A stretch of 34,021 nucleotides of DNA. Source: an uncultured Collinsella sp. (GTDB lineage Bacteria; Actinomycetota; Coriobacteriia; Coriobacteriales; Coriobacteriaceae). Under the pieces are notes generated by a model. That model did not search any database and was not told the origin of the DNA. It saw only the letters and a list, made by a program, of their open reading frames with translations. Of this stretch, positions 24,559-31,003 are shown one piece after another. The position numbers were made by a program, and so were the translations under genes. The first letter of the stretch is position 1. Every line of letters begins with the position of its first letter. The stretch spans positions 1 through 34,021 of the forward strand of contig CABSMS010000010.1 of assembly GCA_902478885.1 (NCBI GenBank), written 5' to 3'.

Positions 24559-25650
24559 CTACAGTTCAACTTCCAGTTCGGCTTTGTGTTCGCAGAGGTA
24601 GTCGCGCATGTAGGGGATGGTAAATGAGACCTTGCCGTACGAGGGAGCCTCGATAATCGATTCTCTCAACAGGCGGCTGCGGACGGAGCTCACCTGTTGA
24701 GGCGTTTTGTTTAGGGCATCGGCAACCATGCTGGTCGAGCTCGTCTGCCCCAAAGACGCCATGCTCAGCAGATAAGCGATGCACGTGGGCGGAATGCGCT
24801 GCAGCGCGGGCTCAATCACCATGGCGCAGAAGCGTTCGCGTGCCGTTGCAATGCCACGCTCGGCTTCTTCTTCTCCAATAATCGCTGTATGTGCGCGTCT
24901 TGCCAACTGCCATGCGTAGTATCCAACGAGTTGGATCATGAAAGGATAGCCTTGCGTTGCCTCGGCAAGTTGGCCGGCAATACCCGGCTGCAACTCCATG
25001 CCAGACGCTTCAATGGTTTCCTCGAGGGAGTACGACACTTCGGTTACTGCCACAGCCTTCAGGTCAAAGGGGAGGGCACGGCGCAAAAACGTAAGCGTCT
25101 TTCCGTTGATGATGCTTTCAATCATCGAAGGCAGCCCAGCAAAAACAAAGGCGATATCAAGGTCTTCGCCGATAACCTGCTGAATCGCAATGGAGAGCGT
25201 TCGGACCTCATCGAGCTCTGCGTCTTGAACCTCGTCGAGAGTGATGAGCAGGCCATTTCCATTCTTGGATATTGTCTGTCTCATGGCGTCGCGTAGCGAT
25301 GGGCCGATTCGTTCAATGTCTATGCTGCCGATGGATATGCCAGCTACGGTGGGCTCAAATCTGGCGTCCTTGGCCTGGAATTTGGGCTGCAGCTGTTCGA
25401 GAATGCGCTGGCAAAGTCCCTCGGTTGCGACCTCTTTTATGACCGCCCAGCCACGGCTTTGCGCCAAACGTGAGCACTCGTCAAGGAGGACCGTCTTGCC
25501 CGTTCCACGGACGCCGGCTATGCGCATTAGGCGCCCCGGGGCACCAGGCCCGTTGACGAGGCCCTCATTGAATTCTTCGAGCACATCTTCGCGGCCGATA
25601 ATCGTGGGAGGTGTTTTACCTGCTGTGGGCTTAAAAGGGTTTGTTTGCAT
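24559..25650 (-). CDS. AAA/STAND-type ATP-binding protein with C-terminal winged helix
   Basis: A 363-aa P-loop ATPase. Walker A is GVRGTGKT (46-53) and Walker B LLITLDEVQD (134-143). A sensor-like AFVFAGLPSMI follows, then a lid region (GYPFMIQLVGYYAW). The C-terminus (about 280-350) looks like a winged helix (TSMVADALNKTPQQVSSVRSRLLRESII). This is the ORC/Cdc6-related prokaryotic ATPase kind, sometimes called archaeal-ATPase-like, function mostly unknown. ATG 25650 is chosen for its AAAGGTGG site; an in-frame GTG lies 9 nt earlier. It is isolated, with no co-directional partner. Seven 10-bp tandem repeats lie immediately upstream and a palindrome array downstream, so it may bind one of these. 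It does not fit the pectin theme. Confidence 0.8.
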   Translation of the reverse strand: MQTNPFKPTAGKTPPTIIGREDVLEEFNEGLVNGPGAPGRLMRIAGVRGTGKTVLLDECSRLAQSRGWAVIKEVATEGLCQRILEQLQPKFQAKDARFEPTVAGISIGSIDIERIGPSLRDAMRQTISKNGNGLLITLDEVQDAELDEVRTLSIAIQQVIGEDLDIAFVFAGLPSMIESIINGKTLTFLRRALPFDLKAVAVTEVSYSLEETIEASGMELQPGIAGQLAEATQGYPFMIQLVGYYAWQLARRAHTAIIGEEEAERGIATARERFCAMVIEPALQRIPPTCIAYLLSMASLGQTSSTSMVADALNKTPQQVSSVRSRLLRESIIEAPSYGKVSFTIPYMRDYLCEHKAELEVEL

Positions 25651-25670
25651 GTGAGCCACCTTTGCTCAAG

Positions 25671-25740
25671 ATATAGCAAGATATAGCAAAGTATATCAAG
25701 ATATAGCAAAGTATAGTGAGATATAGCAACGTATAGCGCT
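25671..25740. repeat. Seven 10-bp tandem repeats (RTATAGCAAR) upstream of the ATPase gene
   Basis: Seven head-to-tail decamers in exact 10-bp register run from 25671. Units 1, 2, 4 and 6 begin ATATAGCAA, and units 3, 5 and 7 begin GTATA. The period is about one helical turn, so every copy faces the same side of the DNA. The array starts 21 bp upstream of the ATPase ATG, where its promoter must lie. It looks like an iteron or cooperative operator array, far too short in period for CRISPR. Confidence 0.85.
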
Positions 25741-25763
25741 GTTTGCGGGTTCTTACGGTGGTG

Positions 25764-26444
25764 CTATTTCCCGAATGCCGCGCGCACAAAGCGCTGGGCG
25801 AACAGCTTATTAGCGATGTTGATGACATGGCCCAAGAACAGCGCCGAGATGGCGGTGGTCACGCCAAAGCCGCCCAGGTTGTGCATGAGCGCGAGCGACA
25901 GAACGAGAGACACGGCGACATGCGAGCAGTCGAACACGACTTTTACGTCGCCAAAGCGGCGTTTAATCTTTTCGGCAATGACCTGCACCAGGCCGTCGGG
26001 CGCGTTGGGGACAACGCCCATGTTGACGACGAGACTTACGCCAAATGCAGTGACAGCGAGGGAGAGCAGCATGGTCTCAACCTGTATGGGGAGTGCTGCG
26101 GGATGCAGCGGGTTGACCGCCATGAAGAAGTCGGTGAAGCCGCCGATGAGCGTTGAGAAGCACAGCTCGAGCAGGATGCGCGGCTGGAACTCGCGTCGCA
26201 AGATAGTGAATTGTGCCACGATGTAGGCGACATAGGTAGCAGTGATCCAAAAGCCGAGCGTCTTGCCCGTGAGCATGGATAGGGTTGTGGCAAGGCACGT
26301 GAGCGCGGCGACGCCCAGGCCGGATGCCGTCTGGAGACTCATACCGAGTGCCAGTACTGCAACGCCCGCCAGATACATCAGCATCCTGATGACGGTATGG
26401 AACCAATCGATCTTCTCGCCATTCATGATGATGAGCGGTTGCAT
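25764..26444 (-). CDS. YczE/YitT-like integral membrane protein
   Basis: A 226-aa membrane protein with about five hydrophobic segments, resembling the YczE/YyaS/YitT group: LAGVAVLALGMSLQTASGLGVAALTC at the start, GFWITATYVAYIVAQ, then FGVSLVVNMGVVPNAPDGLVQVIAEKI and FDCSHVAVSLVLSL. The function of the group is not established; transport or transporter regulation is a guess. ATG 26444 follows AAAGGACGGG. The upstream region copies the kdgK promoter (same -35/-10 pair, same ACGAAATCGGTTTCGT operator, same hairpin leader) and adds a second structured leader ending in a terminator. The gene therefore seems to belong to the KDG regulon, which is unexpected for this family. Confidence 0.78.
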   Translation of the reverse strand: MQPLIIMNGEKIDWFHTVIRMLMYLAGVAVLALGMSLQTASGLGVAALTCLATTLSMLTGKTLGFWITATYVAYIVAQFTILRREFQPRILLELCFSTLIGGFTDFFMAVNPLHPAALPIQVETMLLSLAVTAFGVSLVVNMGVVPNAPDGLVQVIAEKIKRRFGDVKVVFDCSHVAVSLVLSLALMHNLGGFGVTTAISALFLGHVINIANKLFAQRFVRAAFGK

Positions 26445-26471
26445 GTTGCTACCCGTCCTTTCGGTTGTGTG

Positions 26472-26610
26472 AAAAAACTGACCCGGACCGGCAAAAGAGG
26501 GTTATCGGAGGCACTGCTGTTAAAGCAGAAAAGCCGGCCCCACGGTCAGTTGTCTAGGAAGTGTCTCGCTGTGCCGGAATGGGACTGAAGGGCCAGCGAG
26601 ACGGGAGGAA
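26472..26610 (-). ncRNA. Structured leader L2, copy A, ending in an intrinsic terminator
   Basis: Read on the minus strand this is a roughly 139-nt 5' leader. A hairpin forms (26562-26570 region with 26594-26602, loop containing CAGTCCCATTCC). A long closing helix follows (26533-26551 with 26476-26492), enclosing a small CTGC/GCAG hairpin and the conserved complement of GGTTATCGGAGGCACTGCT (26500-26518). U6 comes last (26472-26477), 28 nt before the YczE-like start. Copy B at 30801 shares the conserved segments but has different bases in the stems. The helix-U-run suggests transcription attenuation. I recognise no known riboswitch class. Strand is inferred from the U-run and downstream gene. 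Confidence 0.6.
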
Positions 26611-26623
26611 AGCAAATGACATT

Positions 26624-26681
26624 GCGTGGGCAATAGGATGCCAAGATGGTAGGGTGCGTCTTAGCATCCTATTGCCCACGC
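26624..26681 (-). ncRNA. Leader hairpin L1, copy A (18-bp stem, 22-nt loop)
   Basis: A perfect 18-bp stem (26624-26641 with 26664-26681) has a 22-nt loop containing, on the plus strand, AAGATGGTAGGGTGCGTCTT. Copy B at 32082 has the same stem length and loop length, a near-identical loop (GGTAGGGT conserved) and an unrelated stem sequence. Conserved loop with free stem is what selection on RNA structure gives. It lies directly downstream of the operator in the 5' leader of the YczE-like gene. Confidence 0.7.
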
Positions 26682-26684
26682 TCG

Positions 26685-26737
26685 ACGAAATCGGTTTCGT
26701 TTGAGCCTTAGTATACGCACGGGATTCAATTTGCAAA
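26685..26737 (-). promoter_or_regulatory. Promoter and KDG-type operator of the YczE-like gene
   Basis: On the minus strand a -35 TTTGCA/TTGCAA (26731-26737) and -10 TATACT (26710-26715) are 15-16 bp apart. The operator ACGAAATCGGTTTCGT (26685-26700) covers the expected start site. The kdgK promoter at 32156-32209 has the same boxes, spacing and operator placement. Confidence 0.75.
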
Positions 26738-26754
26738 GAGAAAAACAATAAAAA

Positions 26755-26766
26755 GTGAACGTTCAC
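26755..26766. promoter_or_regulatory. GTGAACGTTCAC operator in the YczE/HIT divergent region
   Basis: A perfect 12-bp palindrome, identical to the sites before uxaC and the GPH gene. It lies between the minus-strand YczE promoter and the plus-strand HIT gene, so this intergenic region carries both operator families of the locus. Confidence 0.7.
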
Positions 26767-26800
26767 CTAATCGTAACAACTCGTTGGCTGTATCATGGCG

Positions 26801-26834
26801 GTAGTCGATACGAAACCGATTTCGTATCGACTAC
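26801..26834. promoter_or_regulatory. 34-bp palindrome with ACGAAACCGATTTCGT core
   Basis: Perfect 15-bp arms surround CCGA. The inner 16 bp (ACGAAACCGATTTCGT, 26810-26825) match the KDG-type operator; the outer GTAGTCGAT/ATCGACTAC extend it. It lies 98 bp upstream of the HIT start, followed by a smaller GGTGTAA/TTACACC repeat (26862-26883). It could be a high-affinity operator or, if transcribed, a hairpin. Confidence 0.65.
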
Positions 26835-26931
26835 GCATGCGTTGTATCTGTCCATTATCTGGTGGTGTAAACGAGGGGTTACACCTGCCGCAAAAGCGGC
26901 ATTCATCATTGTCCAGATTGAAAGGATCACC

Positions 26932-27366
26932 ATGGAACAGCATACCGATTGCTCGTACTGCATGTGCGGGACCGACAACACGCTCGTCGATGCCTTTGGC
27001 ATCCCCATGCTTGACCTGCCTGCCAGCAAGCTCATCTTGTTTAAGGAGCAGAGTCATAAGGGCCGCGTAATCGTGGCCTCCAAGCAGCACGTCGATGACA
27101 TCTCCTGCATGTCCGAGGAAGACGCCGCCGCCTTTATGGCCGATGTCCGCCACGTCGCGGCGGCGCTGCACAAGGCGTTCAATCCCGACAAGATTAACTT
27201 TGGTGCCTACGGCGACACCATGCATCACCTGCACGTGCATATCGTCCCCAAGTACAAGGACGACCCGTTTGAGTTTGGCGACGTGTTTGCCATGAACCCC
27301 GGTCGCGTCACGCTCGAGTCGGCTCAGTACGACGAGATCGCCCAGGCAATTGTCGCCAACCTGTAA
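26932..27366 (+). CDS. HIT-family nucleotide hydrolase/transferase
   Basis: A 144-aa histidine-triad protein with the active motif HLHVH (His99, His101, His103) followed by IVPKYKDDPFE. An N-terminal CSYCMC cysteine group suggests a zinc site as in some HIT proteins. ATG 26932 is preceded by AAAGGA. HIT enzymes cleave nucleoside phosphoramidates or dinucleotides; a direct role in uronate use is not known. It precedes the second GntP carrier by 66 bp on the same strand, with no terminator seen between, and lies behind both operator types, so it may be co-expressed with catabolic genes. Confidence 0.88.
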   Translation: MEQHTDCSYCMCGTDNTLVDAFGIPMLDLPASKLILFKEQSHKGRVIVASKQHVDDISCMSEEDAAAFMADVRHVAAALHKAFNPDKINFGAYGDTMHHLHVHIVPKYKDDPFEFGDVFAMNPGRVTLESAQYDEIAQAIVANL

Positions 27367-27432
27367 GCAAGTAAAAGCTGCTATTTCGAATAGAAGCACT
27401 TGGCTTCATTGCCAGTTAAAAGGAGCTTATCT

Positions 27433-28767
27433 ATGAATGCAGGAGTTGTTTCACTCCTTTGGGTGCTGGTGGGCGTAGTCCTGCTGGTCGCCATGATCGT
27501 TAAGTTTAAAATCAACAGCATCATTGCGCTTATTCTTTCCGCCATTTTTATCGCCCTTGCCGACGGCATCTCTGTGGGCGACCTTGTCACCACCATGGAA
27601 GATGGACTGGGCGGAACGCTTAAGTCGCTTGCGCTGATCATTATCTTTGGCGCAGCCATCGGAAAACTGATGACCGATTCGGGTGCCTCGCAGCAGATTG
27701 CCGACACTATCGTTGACAAGCTCGGTATTAAGCTGCTGCCTGTTGCGCTTCTGATCATCGGCGTTATCTTTGGTATGAGCATGTTCTACGAGGTGGCGTT
27801 CCTTATCGTTACGCCGCTCGTTATCAGCATCGCCAAAGAGGCCGACATCCCCTATATGCGCCTGATTATCCCGGCTGTTTCTGGTACCACGATGGGCCAT
27901 TCTCTTTTTCCGCCGCAGCCTGGTCCTATGGCGCTGGTGAGTGCCTTTGGTGCCGAGGTTCCGCCGGTCTACATCTTTGGTCTGGTCGTCACGATTCCGA
28001 CACTTATCTGCTCTGGCCTTTTGCTGTGCCATTTCATCCCCGGTCTCGATGACATGCCGCTTGGCAATGTTATGAAGCCGGCGGAGCGCAGGCCCGCGGA
28101 CGAGCTTCCGCCGTTCTGGCTTTCCATTCTGGTGCCGCTGTTCCCGGCAATCATCATGATTGGGGCTTCGATTATCAAGAACACGGTGGGCGAGGGTTGC
28201 TTTGCATACGATCTTGCCAGCTGCATCGGTAGCGCAGATATCACTATGCTCATCACGATGATTCTTGCCATGGTTGCGTATGGTTATACGCGCGGCATGG
28301 ATGGCGGAGAGATCTCTAGCTCTATGTCCGATGCTATCAAGGGCGTCGCGAACGTGCTGCTCGTTATCGGTGCCGGCGGCATCATGAAGCAGGTCATCAT
28401 TACTTCTGGCGTTGGCGCGACGCTTGCCGACATGGTGAGCCTCATGCCGGTGTCGCCGCTGATTTTGGCTTGGGTGATCACGGTGGTCCTGCGCCTGCTC
28501 ACCGGCCAGGGTACCGTCTCGGCCATCACCGCCGCCGGCGTCGTGGCACCTATGGTTACGCAGTTTGGCATCAACCCGGTGCTTGCAGTACTGGTCTGCG
28601 CCTGCGCATCCAATACCATCACGCCTATGTATGACGGCGGCTACCTGCTGTTCCAGCAGTCGTTTGGCCTGTCGATGAAGGATACCTATAAGACATGGGG
28701 CCTGTTGGAGCTCGTCAACTCCGTTGTCGGCCTCATCATGGTTCTGATCCTGAGCCTGTTTATCTAG
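27433..28767 (+). CDS. GntP-family sugar-acid permease (second copy)
   Basis: A 444-aa membrane protein of the gluconate/idonate symporter family: VLLVAMIVKFKINSIIALILSAIFIALADG, then LIIIFGAAIGKLMTDSGAS, FGMSMFYEVAFLIVTPLV and GHSLFPPQPGPMALV, ending ITPMYDGGYLLFQQSFG. It is clearly diverged from the GntP protein at 21074 (FPPQPGP versus FVPPSAGS), so it likely carries a different acid. AAAAGGAGC precedes ATG 27433. It follows the HIT gene, ends in a strong terminator, and a FadR-type regulator lies downstream. KDG, gluconate or another hexonate are candidates. Confidence 0.88.
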   Translation: MNAGVVSLLWVLVGVVLLVAMIVKFKINSIIALILSAIFIALADGISVGDLVTTMEDGLGGTLKSLALIIIFGAAIGKLMTDSGASQQIADTIVDKLGIKLLPVALLIIGVIFGMSMFYEVAFLIVTPLVISIAKEADIPYMRLIIPAVSGTTMGHSLFPPQPGPMALVSAFGAEVPPVYIFGLVVTIPTLICSGLLLCHFIPGLDDMPLGNVMKPAERRPADELPPFWLSILVPLFPAIIMIGASIIKNTVGEGCFAYDLASCIGSADITMLITMILAMVAYGYTRGMDGGEISSSMSDAIKGVANVLLVIGAGGIMKQVIITSGVGATLADMVSLMPVSPLILAWVITVVLRLLTGQGTVSAITAAGVVAPMVTQFGINPVLAVLVCACASNTITPMYDGGYLLFQQSFGLSMKDTYKTWGLLELVNSVVGLIMVLILSLFI

Positions 28768-28803
28768 GCGAGAAACGCATAAGACAAGCGTGCCTCACCG
28801 CAA

Positions 28804-28850
28804 GCCCGCGGACAGTTGCCTATCAAACTGTCCGCGGGCCTTTGCTTTTT
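28804..28850 (+). terminator. Rho-independent terminator of the second GntP gene
   Basis: A perfect 14-bp stem (28804-28817 with 28826-28839) has an 8-nt loop and is followed by TTTGCTTTTT. Confidence 0.92.
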
Positions 28851-28880
28851 ATACCAACGGCATGTCGCACCCGTCCCCCC

Positions 28881-28955
28881 CATAAGTTGCGGTGGAATAG
28901 TTCCTGTTTTTGCTGCTGAAGGCTTTGAACAGGAACTATTCCACCGCAACTTATG
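28881..28955. repeat. Intergenic palindrome family, copy 2
   Basis: A perfect 28-bp inverted repeat (28881-28908 with 28928-28955) has a 19-nt loop; further out, C and G runs (28875-28880, 28956-28962) can extend it. It shares AGTTGCGGTGGAAT with copies at 16082 and 29734; inner stem bases differ but remain complementary. It lies between a terminator and the regulator gene at 29024. Confidence 0.8.
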
Positions 28956-29023
28956 AGGGGGCGGGGGATGCGATAGTATTGCATGGTGGTATTCGATTAA
29001 CCGAGGCTTCATCCGAGGGCTTT

Positions 29024-29716
29024 ATGGAACAACACCAGCATTATCAGAGCCTGCAAGACCAGGCATACAACGCATTGCGCTCTAAGATCATCTATGCCGA
29101 GCTCAAGCCCGGCACGCGCCTTTCGGCGATTGGTCTGGAAAAGGAGACGGGAATCGGGCGCACGCCCATTCGCGAATCCTTTGTGCGCCTGCGCGAGCAG
29201 GAGCTGGTCGAAACACGTCCCAAAAGCGGCACCTACGTTTCTAAGATCAGCATGGAACACGCCGAGAATGCCTGTTTCTTGCGCGAAAAGCTCGAAAGAA
29301 GCGTACTCATTAAATGTTGTTCGGCTGCTACGCCCGAGCAAAAGCAGCGGCTTGAGCAGATTCTTGCCGAGTCCGAGTCGCTCGACCATGGCGAAACGCG
29401 TCGCTTTTTCGACCTGGACAACCTGTTCCATGAGACGTGTTTTGCGATTGCCGGCCGTCACATGTTGTGGGATTGGATGAAGAGCGTCAATACGCATTTT
29501 GAGCGATACAACTGGTTACGTATGGTGTCGCAGGATCTGGACTGGGAGCCGATCCGTGGGCAGCATCGCCGGATTCTCGAGGCCATTAAGAAGGGCGATA
29601 CTGACACGGCGAGCTATCTGGCCGAGACGCACCTGCACCTGATGCCCGAGGAGCAGGGCCCGGTTATCGCCTTACATCCCGACTATTTTGAGCTGTCCAA
29701 AGACTCGGCCATCTAA
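29024..29716 (+). CDS. GntR-family transcription regulator with FCD domain (second)
   Basis: A 230-aa FadR-type regulator. The winged helix is at about 10-75 (QAYNALRSKIIYAELKPGTRLS, then GIGRTPIRESFVRLREQELVETRPKSGTYV). The helical FCD domain follows with FLREKLERSVL, LDNLFHETCF and GQHRRILEAI. ATG 29024 has GAGGG upstream; an earlier in-frame start would read through the palindrome. It probably senses a sugar acid and acts on the neighbouring HIT-GntP unit, but no operator for it is evident to me. Confidence 0.83.
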   Translation: MEQHQHYQSLQDQAYNALRSKIIYAELKPGTRLSAIGLEKETGIGRTPIRESFVRLREQELVETRPKSGTYVSKISMEHAENACFLREKLERSVLIKCCSAATPEQKQRLEQILAESESLDHGETRRFFDLDNLFHETCFAIAGRHMLWDWMKSVNTHFERYNWLRMVSQDLDWEPIRGQHRRILEAIKKGDTDTASYLAETHLHLMPEEQGPVIALHPDYFELSKDSAI

Positions 29717-29733
29717 CTCGCCCCCTACATTAG

Positions 29734-29796
29734 TTGCGGTGAAATGGGGATTGTTTTGCGGCCCTGATGGCGTAAATAGTCCCTATTTCACCGCAA
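29734..29796. repeat. Intergenic palindrome family, copy 3
   Basis: 17-bp arms (29734-29750 with 29780-29796, one G-T pair) begin TTGCGGTGAAATGGGGA, with a 29-nt loop. It shares the outer TTGCGGTGAAAT with copy 1 exactly. It lies 18 bp after the regulator stop, before a cluster of further hairpins. Confidence 0.75.
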
Positions 29797-29824
29797 GTGC
29801 GAGGCGCTATTGGGGCACGAAAAG

Positions 29825-29889
29825 GCTGCGGCGTCGCTTGGAGGAAAAGACCGGAAGCAAGGGTCCATTCCTCCAGACGGCGCCGTAGC
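29825..29889 (+). terminator. Hairpin with G-T pairs, possible terminator
   Basis: 22-nt arms (29825-29846 with 29868-29889) pair with a few mismatches or wobbles and are followed by TATTTTGG. It could end the regulator transcript. Confidence 0.5.
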
Positions 29890-29952
29890 TATTTTGGTGG
29901 CTTGGCTTTTGTCGAAGTGGCTCAGCTGGGCGTGGTCGCCAACCGATCAGGA

Positions 29953-30053
29953 AAAGCGGCTCGGGGGCGTGTCGCTTCCGTCACGTTCTATCAGCATACA
30001 AGACGGTTTTGGTTCTTGTCCGTGACGGAAACGGCGCGCTTCCGAGCCGCTTT
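29953..30053. repeat. Long 33-bp-arm hairpin with wobble pairs
   Basis: Arms of equal length (29953-29985 with 30021-30053) are complementary throughout if G-T pairs are allowed; the outermost 12 bp and innermost 11 bp are perfect. The loop contains a further ACAAGA/TCTTGT helix. The mismatches are all transitions (G/A, T/C), as if the element were held together at RNA level. It lies between convergent genes. Confidence 0.7.
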
Positions 30054-30090
30054 AAAAGAAAGGGGGCGAGGTCTAGGGCACGCCCCCTTT
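30053..30090 (-). terminator. Terminator of kdgA
   Basis: A perfect 10-bp stem (30059-30068 with 30081-30090) has a 12-nt loop. On the minus strand it is followed by CTTTTAAA. It lies 18 bp past the kdgA stop. Confidence 0.75.
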
Positions 30091-30108
30091 CACGATAGAG
30101 AGCTAAAC

Positions 30109-30750
30109 CTAGCCGCGGACCTTCTTGACGACGTCCATGGCCTCGCGGGCGATCTGCTCGACCTTGGAGAAGTCGCCGTCGGCAAACAAGGCCGGCTTGA
30201 CCATCCAGGTGCCACCGCAGGCGATGATGGCGGAGGAGCTCAGGTACTCCTCGACGTTGGCGGTGCTCACGCCGCCGGTGGGCATAAAGCGGTGACCGAC
30301 AAACGGAGCGGCGAGGGCCTTGATGGTGTTCAGGCCGCCATACTGGGACGCGGGGAAGAACTTGGTGACCTTGAGGCCCAGGTTCTCGGCCGCGGTGACC
30401 TCGGAGGGGGTCACGGTGCCGGGCAGCACGGGCAGGTCGATGTCGATGCAGTGCTTCACGACGTCCTCGTTATAACCCGGGGAGACGATGAACTTGGCAC
30501 CGGCGGCGCGGGCCTGCTCAACCTGCTCGACAGTCAGGACGGTGCCAGCGCCGACGCACATCTCGGGCTCAGCCTCGGCCATAGCGGCGATGCACTCGGC
30601 GGCGCAGGCGGTGCGGAAGGTGACCTCGGCGGACTTCATGCCAGCTGCCATAAGGGCGTGGGCGAGCGGAGCGGCGTCCTCGACCTTGTCGAGCACAACG
30701 ACCGGCACGATGCCCAGGGACTCAAGCGTGGTGTAGAACTGATCGAACAT
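30109..30750 (-). CDS. kdgA: 2-keto-3-deoxy-6-phosphogluconate aldolase
   Basis: A 213-aa class I aldolase that splits KDPG to pyruvate and glyceraldehyde-3-phosphate. The Schiff-base lysine is in VTKFFPAS (Lys130) and the catalytic glutamate in AEVTFRT (Glu42). VGAGTVLT, VSPGYNE, LPGTVTPSEV and MPTGGVS complete the family motifs. ATG 30750 is preceded by AAAGGA at about 7 nt. It lies downstream of kdgK on the minus strand, separated by 253 bp that hold the L2 copy B leader and a hairpin. The two genes are likely co-regulated, but kdgA has its own structured leader. This is the common exit of all hexuronate branches in the window. Confidence 0.96.
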   Translation of the reverse strand: MFDQFYTTLESLGIVPVVVLDKVEDAAPLAHALMAAGMKSAEVTFRTACAAECIAAMAEAEPEMCVGAGTVLTVEQVEQARAAGAKFIVSPGYNEDVVKHCIDIDLPVLPGTVTPSEVTAAENLGLKVTKFFPASQYGGLNTIKALAAPFVGHRFMPTGGVSTANVEEYLSSSAIIACGGTWMVKPALFADGDFSKVEQIAREAMDVVKKVRG

Positions 30751-30800
30751 GATGTTCCTTTCGATGTGTGGCGCGCATGCGCGCGTGATTGCCAAATGTG

Positions 30801-30942
30801 CTGGTCAGGAGCCGATTTTGGATTGGTTATCGGAGGCACTGCTTGGGATTCAAGCAATTCCAAAACCGGCTGCTCGACCAGTCATGTAGGGAATGCCAGG
30901 CAAAACCGGAATGGGACTGGTGGTTTTTTCCGGCCGGAGGAA
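30801..30942 (-). ncRNA. Structured leader L2, copy B, in the kdgK-kdgA gap
   Basis: It shares with copy A the 19-mer GGTTATCGGAGGCACTGCT (30825-30843), CCGGAATGGGACTG (30906-30919) and GGAGGAA (30936-30942), all in the same order with similar spacing. Between them the stems differ but still pair: 30893-30909 with 30918-30935 (loop again CAGTCCCATTCC on the minus strand), CTGGTC 30801-30806 with GACCAG 30876-30881, and 30811-30824 with 30856-30870. No U-run follows, so control here could be translational; the helix ends about 50 nt before the kdgA ATG. Confidence 0.6.
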
Positions 30943-30949
30943 TCGGGGA

Positions 30950-30989
30950 GCGGGCCGCAGGGGTATGGGATTGGAAAGCTGCGGCCCGC
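30950..30989 (-). terminator. Hairpin after kdgK
   Basis: A perfect 11-bp GC-rich stem (30950-30960 with 30979-30989) has an 18-nt loop, 14 bp past the kdgK stop. No T-run follows on the minus strand, so it may protect the kdgK mRNA end rather than terminate. It occupies the position that L1 has relative to L2 in copy A, but the loop is not clearly related. Confidence 0.45.
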
Positions 30990-31003
30990 GGAATGGAGAC
31001 GGA

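Noticed and set aside
25671..25740. CRISPR array
   Set aside because: The repeats are 10 bp with no spacers and no cas gene nearby.
26472..26610. Known riboswitch (FMN, TPP, cobalamin, THF, T-box)
   Set aside because: Conserved boxes of those classes are absent on both strands as far as I can read; only the general aptamer-plus-terminator layout fits.
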